A stretch of DNA of 29,666 bases from Candidatus Aerophobus profundus SCGC AAA252-L23 (GTDB taxonomy: Bacteria > Aerophobota > Aerophobia > Aerophobales > Aerophobaceae), in the NCBI GenBank assembly GCA_000402295.1, contig AQRW01000163.1, forward strand, positions 1 to 29,666, given 5' to 3'. Positions 7,830 through 15,542 of the stretch are shown here, in pieces; positions within the stretch are counted from its first letter, which is position 1, and every line of letters begins with the position of its first letter. A program made the position numbers and the translations under genes. The notes below the pieces were generated by a model. The model was not told the DNA's origin and did no database searches. It worked only from the letters and a program-made list of their open reading frames with translations.

Positions 7830-10800
7830 ATGGTTGGCGCGGTAATGGTAGTGGGTGGAGGAATCGGGGGGATCCAGGCGGCTTTAGACTTGGCAGAGCT
7901 GGGTTACCAGGTGTATCTGGTGGAGAGTAAGCCTTCCATCGGAGGAACTATGGCTCAGTTGGATAAGACTTTCCCTACCAATGATTGTGCTATGTGTATT
8001 TTATCTCCCAAACTGGTTGAGTGTGGACGGCACAAGAATATTGAATTGATCACCTATGCAGAGGTGGTGAATGTAGATGGAGAAGCGGGAAATTTTGAGG
8101 TGACCATTAAGAGAAAAGCGACTTTCGTTGATTGGAACAAATGCACGGGATGTGGCCTCTGCACCCAGAAATGCCCGGTGAAAGTCCCGGCAGAATTTGA
8201 CCAGGGGATCGGATTACGGAAGGCTATCTACTGTCTTTTTCCCCAGGCTTTTCCCCGTAAAGCAGTAATTGACCAAGAGAACTGCCTCTTCTTAACCAAG
8301 GGGAAATGCGGCCTATGTGCCAGGGTCTGTCCGACGGGAGCTATTGAGATGGAAGAAGAAGACTCTTTTTTAAAAATCACCGTGGGAGCAATAATACTGG
8401 CCGTGGGTGCAGAAACAACTAATCCCGAATTGAGGGAAGATTATAGATATGGGTTTTATCCCAATGTTGTTACCAGTACCGAGTTTGAGCGTATTCTTTC
8501 CGCATCGGGACCTTATGGAGGAAAATTGCTCAGACCAGGAGACAAAAAAAATCCGGAAAAAATTGCCTGGATTCAGTGTGCCTGTTCACGAGATGTATCT
8601 ATAAATAAAGGTTACTGTTCATCAATATGCTGTATGTATGCCACCAAGCAGGCCATAATAGCTAAAGAGCACATCAAAGAAGTTAAACCTACCATATTTT
8701 ACATGGACCTGAGAACTTACGGAAAAGGATCTTACCACTATGTTGAGCAGGCAAAATCTCGGTATGGGGTGCAATATATCAGATCGAGCATATCGGAGAT
8801 AAGAGAAGATTCTGTCTCAGGCAATCTGTTGGTAAAATACGAAACCGAAGAGGGAAAACTTGTGGTTGAGGAATTTAACTTGATTGTCCTTTCGCTGGGA
8901 TTATCTATTCCGGATAAGTTACAATCTCTGGCCTCCATTTTCAATGTGGAGCTCAATCAATACGGATTTTGTAGGACGGGTGAATTTGATCCCGGTCATA
9001 CTTCTCGAAGGGGAATATTTGTCGCCGGAACCTTCCAATCTCCTCAGGCGATTCCGGAGACGGTGGTGCAAGCTTCTGCGGCGGCGGCTGGTGCGGCTGA
9101 ACTTCTCCAAAGAGAAAAAGGAAAACTGATTAAGAAAGAAAAATTCATACCCGAAATTAATGTGCTGGGTGAACCACCGAGAATCGGCGTATGGATCTGT
9201 TATTGTGGAATCAATATTGGAGCTTATGTGGATGTACCTCAGGTAGCGGAATACGTGAAGAAGTTACCCCAGGTGGTCTATACTGAAGATAATCTCTATA
9301 CCTGCTCTGAAGATTGTCAACACCAAATGCAGAAGGCGATCAAGGAATACAATATAAATAGAGTAGTCATTGCTTCCTGTACTCCCCGCACTCATGAGCC
9401 CTTGTTCCAAAAAACTATTCGAGAGACCGGTCTTAATCCCTATCTTCTTGAGATGGCTAATATCCGAGAGCAGTGTTCCTGGTGTCACATGCAACAGATG
9501 CAAAAAGCTACTGAGAAGGCCAAAGATTTGGTGGGAATGGCAGTAGCCAAGGCCAGGTTGTTAGAACCACTTTATTCTTCAAAGACTTCCGTTATTAGGA
9601 AGGCAGTTGTTATTGGGGGAGGTCTTGCCGGGATCACTACCGCCTTATCTATAGCAAATCAGGGATTCGGAGTTTACCTGGTGGAGAAAGAAAAGGAGCT
9701 GGGAGGAAATCTAAGACAGGTTCATTATACTCTGCCAGGGAACAATGTTGACCGATTTTTGGCTCTTAGAATCCGGCAAGTAGAAGAAAATTCCCTGATT
9801 GAGGTCTTCCGGGAGACCAAAATAGTTGATCTAGAAGGATTCGTGGGGAATTTCCAAACCACCATAGAAAAAATGTCGGGACAAAAAGTTCTGGAGAGCG
9901 GGGTAATAATTGTCGCCACGGGGGCCAAGGAAGAAAAACCACATCAGTACCTTTACGGAGAAGATGAAAGGGTGGTAACTCAACTGGAGCTAGAGAATAA
10001 GTTAGCTGGCCTAAAGCAAACGCTGGAAGGAATCAAAACCGTAACCATGATTCAGTGTGTAGGTTCAAGGAATGAGAAAAGACCGTATTGTAGTAGGATT
10101 TGCTGTTCGCACGCTCTCAAGAATGCGCTGATAATAAAAGAGAAAAATCCAGGCATTAACATATTTGTGCTTTATCGGGATATTTGCACCTATGGCTTTA
10201 GAGAACAATACTATGAACAAGCAAGAGAAAAAGGAGTTATCTTCATCCGATACGATGAAGATAATAAACCAAAGGTATGGAAAGAGAACCAAGAGATAAA
10301 ATTGGAAGTGGAGGATCTCATTTTGCGACAAAGACTTATTTTGGACACAGATCTTTTGGTTCTTTCTCCCCCTATCATACCCTTAGAAGAAAATAGAGAA
10401 CTTTCCAAAATGCTCAAGGTTCCTCTGGATGAGGAGGGTTTCTTCATGGAGGCCCATGTAAAACTACGTCCCGTAGAATTTACCAACCAGGGTGTGTTTT
10501 TAGCCGGCCTGGCTCATTTTCCCAAGTTTGTTAGTGAGACAATTTCTCAAGCTAAGGCAGCGGCGGCTCAAGCTTGCCTGGTATTAGCTAAATCTGAGAT
10601 TATTAGCCAGGTATATGTAGGCTGCATCGACCTACTAAAATGTAGTGGCTGTGGATTATGCCAGCAAAGTTGTCCTTTCCAGGCTATTCAGCTCAAGGTC
10701 AAAAAAGTTTTGGAGAAAGAAAAAACTGTGGCTGAGATTAACGGGGCTCTGTGTAAAGGATGTGGAATTTGTGCCGCTTCTTGTCGGTCCGGAGCCATTG

Positions 10801-10862
10801 ATTTGACGGGCTGGACCGATGAACAAATTGTGTCGCAACTGATTGAGTTAAGAGGAGCATAA
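7830..10862 (+). CDS. hdrA: Double HdrA-like flavoprotein, 1010 aa (BamE-type architecture)
   Basis: Two HdrA modules in one chain, as in bacterial HdrA and BamE proteins of about 1000 residues. Module one: FAD site VVGGGIGGIQ (7-16), ferredoxin motif CTGCGLCTQKCP (105-116), NRKAIY-like lid (GLRKAIY), and a second cluster with Cys 152, 160, 163 and 167. Its flavin-proximal motif reads IQCACSRD instead of the usual CVGSRD, followed by YCSSICC. An HdrA N-domain spans about 450-570. Module two: FAD site VVIGGGLAGI (593-602), IQCVGSR (742-748) and YCSRICC (753-759), then CSGCGLCQQSCP (938-949) and CKGCGICAASCR (975-986). It should bind FAD and several [4Fe-4S] clusters and act as the bifurcating core with the MvhD that follows directly. 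ATG start with AAGGAT 6 bases upstream. Unlike the 1480-aa paralogue it has no NfnB insert. Confidence 0.94.
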   Translation: MVGAVMVVGGGIGGIQAALDLAELGYQVYLVESKPSIGGTMAQLDKTFPTNDCAMCILSPKLVECGRHKNIELITYAEVVNVDGEAGNFEVTIKRKATFVDWNKCTGCGLCTQKCPVKVPAEFDQGIGLRKAIYCLFPQAFPRKAVIDQENCLFLTKGKCGLCARVCPTGAIEMEEEDSFLKITVGAIILAVGAETTNPELREDYRYGFYPNVVTSTEFERILSASGPYGGKLLRPGDKKNPEKIAWIQCACSRDVSINKGYCSSICCMYATKQAIIAKEHIKEVKPTIFYMDLRTYGKGSYHYVEQAKSRYGVQYIRSSISEIREDSVSGNLLVKYETEEGKLVVEEFNLIVLSLGLSIPDKLQSLASIFNVELNQYGFCRTGEFDPGHTSRRGIFVAGTFQSPQAIPETVVQASAAAAGAAELLQREKGKLIKKEKFIPEINVLGEPPRIGVWICYCGINIGAYVDVPQVAEYVKKLPQVVYTEDNLYTCSEDCQHQMQKAIKEYNINRVVIASCTPRTHEPLFQKTIRETGLNPYLLEMANIREQCSWCHMQQMQKATEKAKDLVGMAVAKARLLEPLYSSKTSVIRKAVVIGGGLAGITTALSIANQGFGVYLVEKEKELGGNLRQVHYTLPGNNVDRFLALRIRQVEENSLIEVFRETKIVDLEGFVGNFQTTIEKMSGQKVLESGVIIVATGAKEEKPHQYLYGEDERVVTQLELENKLAGLKQTLEGIKTVTMIQCVGSRNEKRPYCSRICCSHALKNALIIKEKNPGINIFVLYRDICTYGFREQYYEQAREKGVIFIRYDEDNKPKVWKENQEIKLEVEDLILRQRLILDTDLLVLSPPIIPLEENRELSKMLKVPLDEEGFFMEAHVKLRPVEFTNQGVFLAGLAHFPKFVSETISQAKAAAAQACLVLAKSEIISQVYVGCIDLLKCSGCGLCQQSCPFQAIQLKVKKVLEKEKTVAEINGALCKGCGICAASCRSGAIDLTGWTDEQIVSQLIELRGA

Positions 10863-11330
10863 ATGCAGAAAGCATCCCCCAGAGTATCCCCCGTTGAGCA
10901 AACAAATGAGAAAGTGAAGAAGTGGGAACCCAAAATTGTCGCTTTTCTCTGTCACTGGTGCTCTTATGCGGGGGCAGATCTCAGTGGAGTGTCAAGAATA
11001 CAATATCCACCCAACGTAAGGGTGATACGAGTTCCCTGTTCGGGGAGAGTGAATCCATTGTTCATTATGAGAGCTTTGCAGGAAGGAGCGGATGGAGTCT
11101 TGGTTTGTGGATGCCACCCGGGAGATTGTCACTATCAGAGCGGTAATCTTGTGACCCGGAGAAAGTTGATAATGCTAAAAGAGCTTTTGGAATTCGTGGG
11201 CCTGAAAAAAGGGAGAGTTCAGTTTTCCTGGGTATCAGCTTCCGAAGGGGGGAAATTTGCCCAATTGGTAAGAGAAATGGTGGGAACGGTTAAGCGATTA
11301 GGCCCTCAGACCAAGCTAACCAGACTTTAA
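10863..11330 (+). CDS. mvhD: MvhD-like [2Fe-2S] electron-transfer subunit (second copy; FlxD-like)
   Basis: 155 residues, with a hydrophilic N-terminal tail of about 22 residues that the first copy lacks. The core repeats the family motifs FLCHWCSYAGADLSG, VPCSGRVNP and CGCHPGDCHYQSG, and a WVSASEGGKFAQL stretch. It is clearly paralogous to the protein at 5469, which says GGCHPGDCHY at the equivalent place. The ATG follows the HdrA stop codon immediately, and AGAGGAG at the end of the HdrA gene serves as ribosome site. Its stop overlaps the next start by one base. In this position it equals FlxD of the FlxABCD-HdrABC complexes: the [2Fe-2S] bridge between the NADH-oxidising module downstream and HdrA upstream. 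Confidence 0.93.
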   Translation: MQKASPRVSPVEQTNEKVKKWEPKIVAFLCHWCSYAGADLSGVSRIQYPPNVRVIRVPCSGRVNPLFIMRALQEGADGVLVCGCHPGDCHYQSGNLVTRRKLIMLKELLEFVGLKKGRVQFSWVSASEGGKFAQLVREMVGTVKRLGPQTKLTRL

Positions 11331-12286
11331 TGAGTATAAATCGAACTACTAGACAAATTAGAGATAAAGCAGGACAACTTCTCCATCAAGGTAAGGTGGA
11401 TGTGGTATTGGGGTTTGAGAAATCTTCTTTTCCTCTTCGATCCAGACCTGTTCTCGTTGGAAGTGAAAAAGATGTGGATAAGATTGTCTACGATTGTTTC
11501 GGCGAAAACAATCTGGCCAAGTATTTACCTCAACTCAAGCGCTACCGAGTGGGCTTAATAGGCCGAGGTTGCGAGGTCCAAGCAATGGTAGAGTTAATTA
11601 AAGAAAGACAAGTGGAAAGAGATAGAATTGTAGTTATCGGCGTAGGATGTAAGGGTATTATCGACAGAAAGAAAATAGAGAAAGAACTTCCTGGAGAGGT
11701 GAAGGAAGTAATCGTGCGGGAAGATAAGATTATCATAAGGGGTCATGAATTCAGTAAGGCTTTTCCTCTGGAGAATTATCTCTGTTCTCAGTGCGCCCGG
11801 TGCAATTTCCCAAATCCGGCAATATTTGACTTCTTTCTTGGGGAAAAGACCCGGCCTGGTAAAGATGCCGGAAGTTTTCCCGCAGTTACTCGACTGGAGC
11901 AAAAATCAGCCGACGAGAGATGGAAATATTTTAGCCGGCAATTTGAAAGGTGTATTCGATGTTACGCTTGCCGAAACTCTTGTCCTCTGTGCTATTGTGA
12001 GAGGTGCTTTGTGGATAATGAGACTCCTCGCTGGCTAAACAAAGAAGTGACTATTCAGAATAATTTGGTTTTTCACCTGGTCCGAGCATGGCACCTTACT
12101 GGAAGATGCATTGGCTGTGGAGCATGTTCCAGGGCTTGCCCTATGGAAATAGATGTAGGATGTCTTACAGCAAAAATGCAAAAAGAAGCCAAAAAACTGT
12201 TTGGATACGAGGCCGGCATTAATCTGGAGGAACCCTCTCTCTTAGCCACATTTGATTTGAGTGACCCGGAGGAGTTGGTGAAATGA
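11330..12286 (+). CDS. FrhB/FdhB-like iron-sulfur subunit (second copy; FlxC-like)
   Basis: 318 residues, paralogous to the 376-residue protein at 5917 but with a shorter N-terminal half. Visible are RGCEVQAMVELIK (79-91), GVGCKG (104-109), CSQCARCNFPNP (152-163), then CIRCYACRNSCPLCYCERC (208-226) and CIGCGACSRACP (260-271), enough for two [4Fe-4S] clusters plus further Cys-rich sites. The start overlaps the MvhD stop by one base (TAATG) and its own end overlaps the next start by four (ATGA), so the chain is translationally coupled. By order it matches FlxC in an mvhD/flxD-flxC-flxB-flxA arrangement. The role as an electron relay between the NAD(P)H-binding subunit and MvhD is inferred from position and cysteine content. 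Confidence 0.8.
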   Translation: MSINRTTRQIRDKAGQLLHQGKVDVVLGFEKSSFPLRSRPVLVGSEKDVDKIVYDCFGENNLAKYLPQLKRYRVGLIGRGCEVQAMVELIKERQVERDRIVVIGVGCKGIIDRKKIEKELPGEVKEVIVREDKIIIRGHEFSKAFPLENYLCSQCARCNFPNPAIFDFFLGEKTRPGKDAGSFPAVTRLEQKSADERWKYFSRQFERCIRCYACRNSCPLCYCERCFVDNETPRWLNKEVTIQNNLVFHLVRAWHLTGRCIGCGACSRACPMEIDVGCLTAKMQKEAKKLFGYEAGINLEEPSLLATFDLSDPEELVK

Positions 12287-13308
12287 AGCCCCAGACCATA
12301 AAAAGAGCCCACAGGAAAGAGCTGAATGAACTCCTAGATAAGTGGTTAAAGAAGTATACGGTTCTTGCCCCGGTTCGAAAAGAAAATATCTTACTATTTA
12401 GTCAGGTGCAAGAAGCCAAGGAAGTGATTTTGGATTCCACTAATACAAGAAATACGCCCAAAGAAGCTTTTTTGCCGCAATCAGAAGTTTTGTTCCGTTA
12501 TGGCTTTTCTCCCAAAAACAATTTTGAGATACCTTCTGATAAAGACCAACAGTTAGTATTAATCGGAGTAAAACCTTGTGATGTTAAGGCAATTAACTTA
12601 CTGGATGGTGTTTTTTCTGGCTCCCAATTTCAAGACCTTTATTTCAAGAAAAGGCGGAAAAACAGTACCATAATCGGACTAGCCTGCTCTGTTCCTGAAA
12701 GTAGCTGTTTTTGCACCAGAGTTAATAGTGGACCCTTTGCCAGAGAAGGTTCGGACCTATTTCTGATCAAAACAGGAGAAAATTATCTATTGGAAGTATT
12801 GACTGAAAAAGGCGAGAAATTGCCTGATATTCAAAAACTCCCCCCAGCAGATCAACAACAAATAAAGATAGCTAAAAAAATAGAAGATAAAGTAAGTGAG
12901 AAAATGAAAGCTCCGGTAATTGAAGACATAACTGAAAAACTAAGGGGTATGTTTGAACATCCCTTATGGGAGGATATTCACCAAAGATGTTTGGGGTGTG
13001 GAGTGTGTACCTATCTTTGTCCCACCTGTTATTGCTTTGACATCCAGGATATTCCTTCGGGCTATGATCAGGGTAAGCGGATCCGAAGTTGGGATTCCTG
13101 CATGTTTTCATCGTTTACTCTCCAGGCTTCGGGATACAATCCCAGGTCTTCTCTGAAGCAAAGACTCCGACAACGAATAATGCACAAATTCAATTACTTT
13201 GTGGAAAATTACGGAGTTTTGGGTTGTGTCGGGTGCGGAAGATGTATAAAGAATTGTCCGGCCGGAATAGATATCCGAGAAATCATCCAGCACATCCTTA
13301 GCTGGTAG
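12283..13308 (+). CDS. flxB: 4Fe-4S dicluster electron-transfer subunit (AsrA/HydB/FlxB-like)
   Basis: 341 residues. The family of anaerobic sulfite reductase subunit A and sulfhydrogenase beta subunit is indicated by GVKPCDVKAINLLD (95-108), a CSVPESSCFCTR segment (135-146), and two ferredoxin motifs: CLGCGVCTYLCPTCYC (236-251) and CVGCGRCIKNCPAGIDI (315-331). Such subunits take electrons from the FAD/NAD(P)-binding partner encoded just downstream and pass them on through [4Fe-4S] clusters. The ATG overlaps the preceding stop by four bases. With no sulfite reductase or hydrogenase catalytic gene nearby and with MvhD/HdrA upstream, an Flx role is more likely than Asr or sulfhydrogenase; the name is assigned by context. 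Confidence 0.78.
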   Translation: MKPQTIKRAHRKELNELLDKWLKKYTVLAPVRKENILLFSQVQEAKEVILDSTNTRNTPKEAFLPQSEVLFRYGFSPKNNFEIPSDKDQQLVLIGVKPCDVKAINLLDGVFSGSQFQDLYFKKRRKNSTIIGLACSVPESSCFCTRVNSGPFAREGSDLFLIKTGENYLLEVLTEKGEKLPDIQKLPPADQQQIKIAKKIEDKVSEKMKAPVIEDITEKLRGMFEHPLWEDIHQRCLGCGVCTYLCPTCYCFDIQDIPSGYDQGKRIRSWDSCMFSSFTLQASGYNPRSSLKQRLRQRIMHKFNYFVENYGVLGCVGCGRCIKNCPAGIDIREIIQHILSW

Positions 13309-13314
13309 GAACAA

Positions 13315-14145
13315 ATGATGAATAATTCTTATCTACCATTTGTGGAAAAGATACAAAAAATCACTATAGAGACCGAAGATAGAATGTTGAAGACTTTGGA
13401 GATATCACTTCCCCTTGAACACAGAGAAAAATTTGATTTTCTGCCGGGGCAATTTTGTCAGTTGTCGGTTTTAGGAAAAGGAGAAGCACCCTTTGGAATT
13501 GCCTCGTCTCCGGGAGAAATGTTTCTCAAATTTACCATCAACAAGATAGGAATGGTTACCACTGCTATTCACCAGCTTTCTCCGGGAGATGAGATTAGCC
13601 TAAGGGGTCCCTTGGGCAATGCCTACCCGGTAAAGGAATTTACCGGTAAGGATCTGGTGATTATTGGGGGAGGATTCGCTTTTACTACCTTGAGAAGTCT
13701 TGTCTTGTCCCTTTTGGAAAACCGTAATCAGTTTGGCAATATTACTATTATTTATGGAGCCAGAACTCCGGGGATGTTCCTCTATCAAAAAGAACTGGCT
13801 GAGTGGAAGAAAAGAAATGACCTAGATCTTCACCTAACCATTGATCAATCCCAGGAAGGATGGAAAGAATTAGTGGGATTTGTACCCGATATCGTGGGAA
13901 CACTATCTCCTCCATCCAAGAATGCCTATGCGGTTATATGTGGCCCGCCGCTGATGTTAAAGCTGACTTTTCCTAAGTTGCTGAGGATAGGTTTTTCGGC
14001 GGAGCGGATATTTACTTCTCTGGAAATGAAAATGAAATGTGGAATAGGAATGTGCGGACGGTGCAATATTGGTAGGTTTTACGTGTGCAAAGATGGCCCG
14101 ATATTCAGTCTTTCGCAACTGAGGAGCATGCCTCAAGAGTATTGA
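13315..14145 (+). CDS. flxA: FAD/NAD(P)H-binding oxidoreductase subunit (AsrB/HydG/FlxA-like)
   Basis: 276 residues, normal family length. The ferredoxin-NADP reductase-type FAD domain shows FLPGQFCQL (42-50) and APFGIASSPG (58-67). The nucleotide domain starts with IIGGGFAFTTLRSL (116-129), where most relatives have GGG-x-G-x-APLR, and ends with CGPPLMLK (209-216). A C-terminal [2Fe-2S] loop carries Cys 242, 247, 250 and 258 (CGIGMCGRC...YVC). Such proteins oxidise or reduce NAD(P)H and exchange electrons with an AsrA/HydB-type partner, encoded here just upstream. A second ATG three bases in is equally possible. The gene end overlaps a possible TTG start of the MFS gene. The nicotinamide preference cannot be read from these motifs. 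Confidence 0.85.
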   Translation: MMNNSYLPFVEKIQKITIETEDRMLKTLEISLPLEHREKFDFLPGQFCQLSVLGKGEAPFGIASSPGEMFLKFTINKIGMVTTAIHQLSPGDEISLRGPLGNAYPVKEFTGKDLVIIGGGFAFTTLRSLVLSLLENRNQFGNITIIYGARTPGMFLYQKELAEWKKRNDLDLHLTIDQSQEGWKELVGFVPDIVGTLSPPSKNAYAVICGPPLMLKLTFPKLLRIGFSAERIFTSLEMKMKCGIGMCGRCNIGRFYVCKDGPIFSLSQLRSMPQEY

Positions 14146-15470
14146 ATGGATGGTATTCGAGCAAACGGATTTCTCCATCAACAAACAATGTGAGCTTACA
14201 AAAAACGTCTCTCTTTTATGGCTGGATATTGCTGGTTGTTTTCTTGATTGGTTTGATAATGATATATGGTACTCGAACTGCATTTTCGGTGTTCTATGTT
14301 CACATGCTCAGGGAATTCGGTTGGGGACGGGCCGTCACAGCCAGTATTTTCTCCTTGAATATTCTTACTTACGGGGTTATGGCTCCGATTTCCGGGCTTC
14401 TGGTGGACCGATTTGACCCCCGAAAGGTCTTATTAACAGGGGTAATTCTTGTCGCTTTGGGAGTGCTTTTGTGCAGCCAGGCCAGAGCTATATGGCACTT
14501 CTATCTTTTGTTTGGAGTTATGGTGGCCGCGGGGACAAGTCTAAGCGGAATCCCCGCTTATATAGCTATTTTGTCTAATTGGTTTGTGAAGAAACGGGGT
14601 ACCGTCTTTGGGATCTTCGGGGCAGGGTTTGGATTTTGCTTCTTTCTCGTTCCCTTGACCCAATTTCTGGTGAACACTTTCGGTTGGAGGAATGCCTTTA
14701 CCATTTTGGCTATTTTGATCGCGGCAGTCTTGATTCCCTTGTTTGCCATCTTTCCCCGACGCAACCCAGCACAATTTGGGCCTCTATCCCATAACGTCAA
14801 GACTACAGCAGGTATAGGTAAGTCAATTCCAGGCCGGAGGGATAAAAATGTTACCACGGTAAACAAGGAAGGAAGCCAAATAGAGTGGACTCTGACAAAG
14901 GCGATGAAGAATCACCGCTTCTGGGCTCTCTTTCTGATTAATTTATCTCTATGGGGACTGGTGGAACAAATGTTGATGGTGCACCAGGTGGCCCTTGGGC
15001 TCGGTCACGGATACCCGGAGGTAGTCATTGGCACAGCCATGGTTTTCTGGGGAGTTGCTCTCGCCTTGGGCAATCTGAGTGGCTTCGTTTCCGATATCAT
15101 CGGAAGGAAGAAGACATTTACTTTGGGAACCCTGTGTGCGGTTACAGGATTAGTGTTGCTGCTTTTAACGAAAGTCATCCCTCATCCTTTCCTCTTCTAT
15201 TTGTATGCTGGATTCTTTGGATTGGGGTCCGGCTTATGCGCACCCGCATTTCAAGCCGCTGCGGCTGACATATTTCACGGAAAGAACTTTGGGACCATCA
15301 ATGGTTTCCTTTTCCTGGGACTGGGACTGGGAGGTCTGATAGGACCTTGGCTGGGCGGATATATTTTCGACTTGCGGCAAAGCTACACCTTAGCTCTGGC
15401 TATAGCTATTATCATTACCTTTCTCGCCTGCGGCCTGATCTGGACTGTGGTGCCCCGGAAAAAAGGTTAA
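14142..15470 (+). CDS. Major facilitator superfamily transporter (monocarboxylate/oxalate:formate antiporter-like)
   Basis: About 442 residues with roughly 12 hydrophobic segments. The N-terminal FYGWILL entry, the loop SGLLVDRFDPRKVLLTG between helices 2 and 3, and the equivalent SGFVSDIIGRKKTFTLG in the second half are MFS signatures. The style resembles OFA/monocarboxylate carriers, so an organic-acid anion is a reasonable substrate, but that is inference. The start is uncertain: TTG at 14142 overlaps the FlxA stop as TTGA and could be translationally coupled, while GTG at 14190 begins closer to the first helix; neither has a clear ribosome site. The gene is the last of the + strand operon, and its link to an electron-bifurcation cluster suggests it imports or exports the substrate being oxidised or reduced. 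Confidence 0.85.
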   Translation: MNGWYSSKRISPSTNNVSLQKTSLFYGWILLVVFLIGLIMIYGTRTAFSVFYVHMLREFGWGRAVTASIFSLNILTYGVMAPISGLLVDRFDPRKVLLTGVILVALGVLLCSQARAIWHFYLLFGVMVAAGTSLSGIPAYIAILSNWFVKKRGTVFGIFGAGFGFCFFLVPLTQFLVNTFGWRNAFTILAILIAAVLIPLFAIFPRRNPAQFGPLSHNVKTTAGIGKSIPGRRDKNVTTVNKEGSQIEWTLTKAMKNHRFWALFLINLSLWGLVEQMLMVHQVALGLGHGYPEVVIGTAMVFWGVALALGNLSGFVSDIIGRKKTFTLGTLCAVTGLVLLLLTKVIPHPFLFYLYAGFFGLGSGLCAPAFQAAAADIFHGKNFGTINGFLFLGLGLGGLIGPWLGGYIFDLRQSYTLALAIAIIITFLACGLIWTVVPRKKG

Positions 15471-15480
15471 CAAAGGGGAA

Positions 15481-15500
15481 AGGGGGGCCGCAGCCCCCCT
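15481..15500. terminator. GC-rich hairpin between convergent operons
   Basis: A perfect 8-bp stem (AGGGGGGC / GCCCCCCT) with the 4-base loop CGCA, 10 bases after the MFS stop and 42 bases from the end of the convergent DHDPS-family gene. No run of T follows on the + strand; read on the - strand it is followed by a C/T-rich tract ending in TTTGTT. It is probably a bidirectional terminator, better formed for the leftward operon. Confidence 0.65.
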
Positions 15501-15542
15501 TGGATTCCCGGCTGAAGAGAAACAAGTTCTCCTCATCTTTAG

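Noticed and set aside
12283..14145. Reading the pair as anaerobic sulfite reductase AsrAB or as sulfhydrogenase HydBG
   Set aside because: No siroheme-type AsrC and no [NiFe] hydrogenase subunits accompany them, while MvhD and HdrA do, which fits an Flx module better.
1..15470. Search for HdrB (CCG-domain motifs), hydrogenase large subunit, formate dehydrogenase or EtfAB in the operon
   Set aside because: None of these was seen by eye. Absence applies only to this window, since the operon begins to the left of it.
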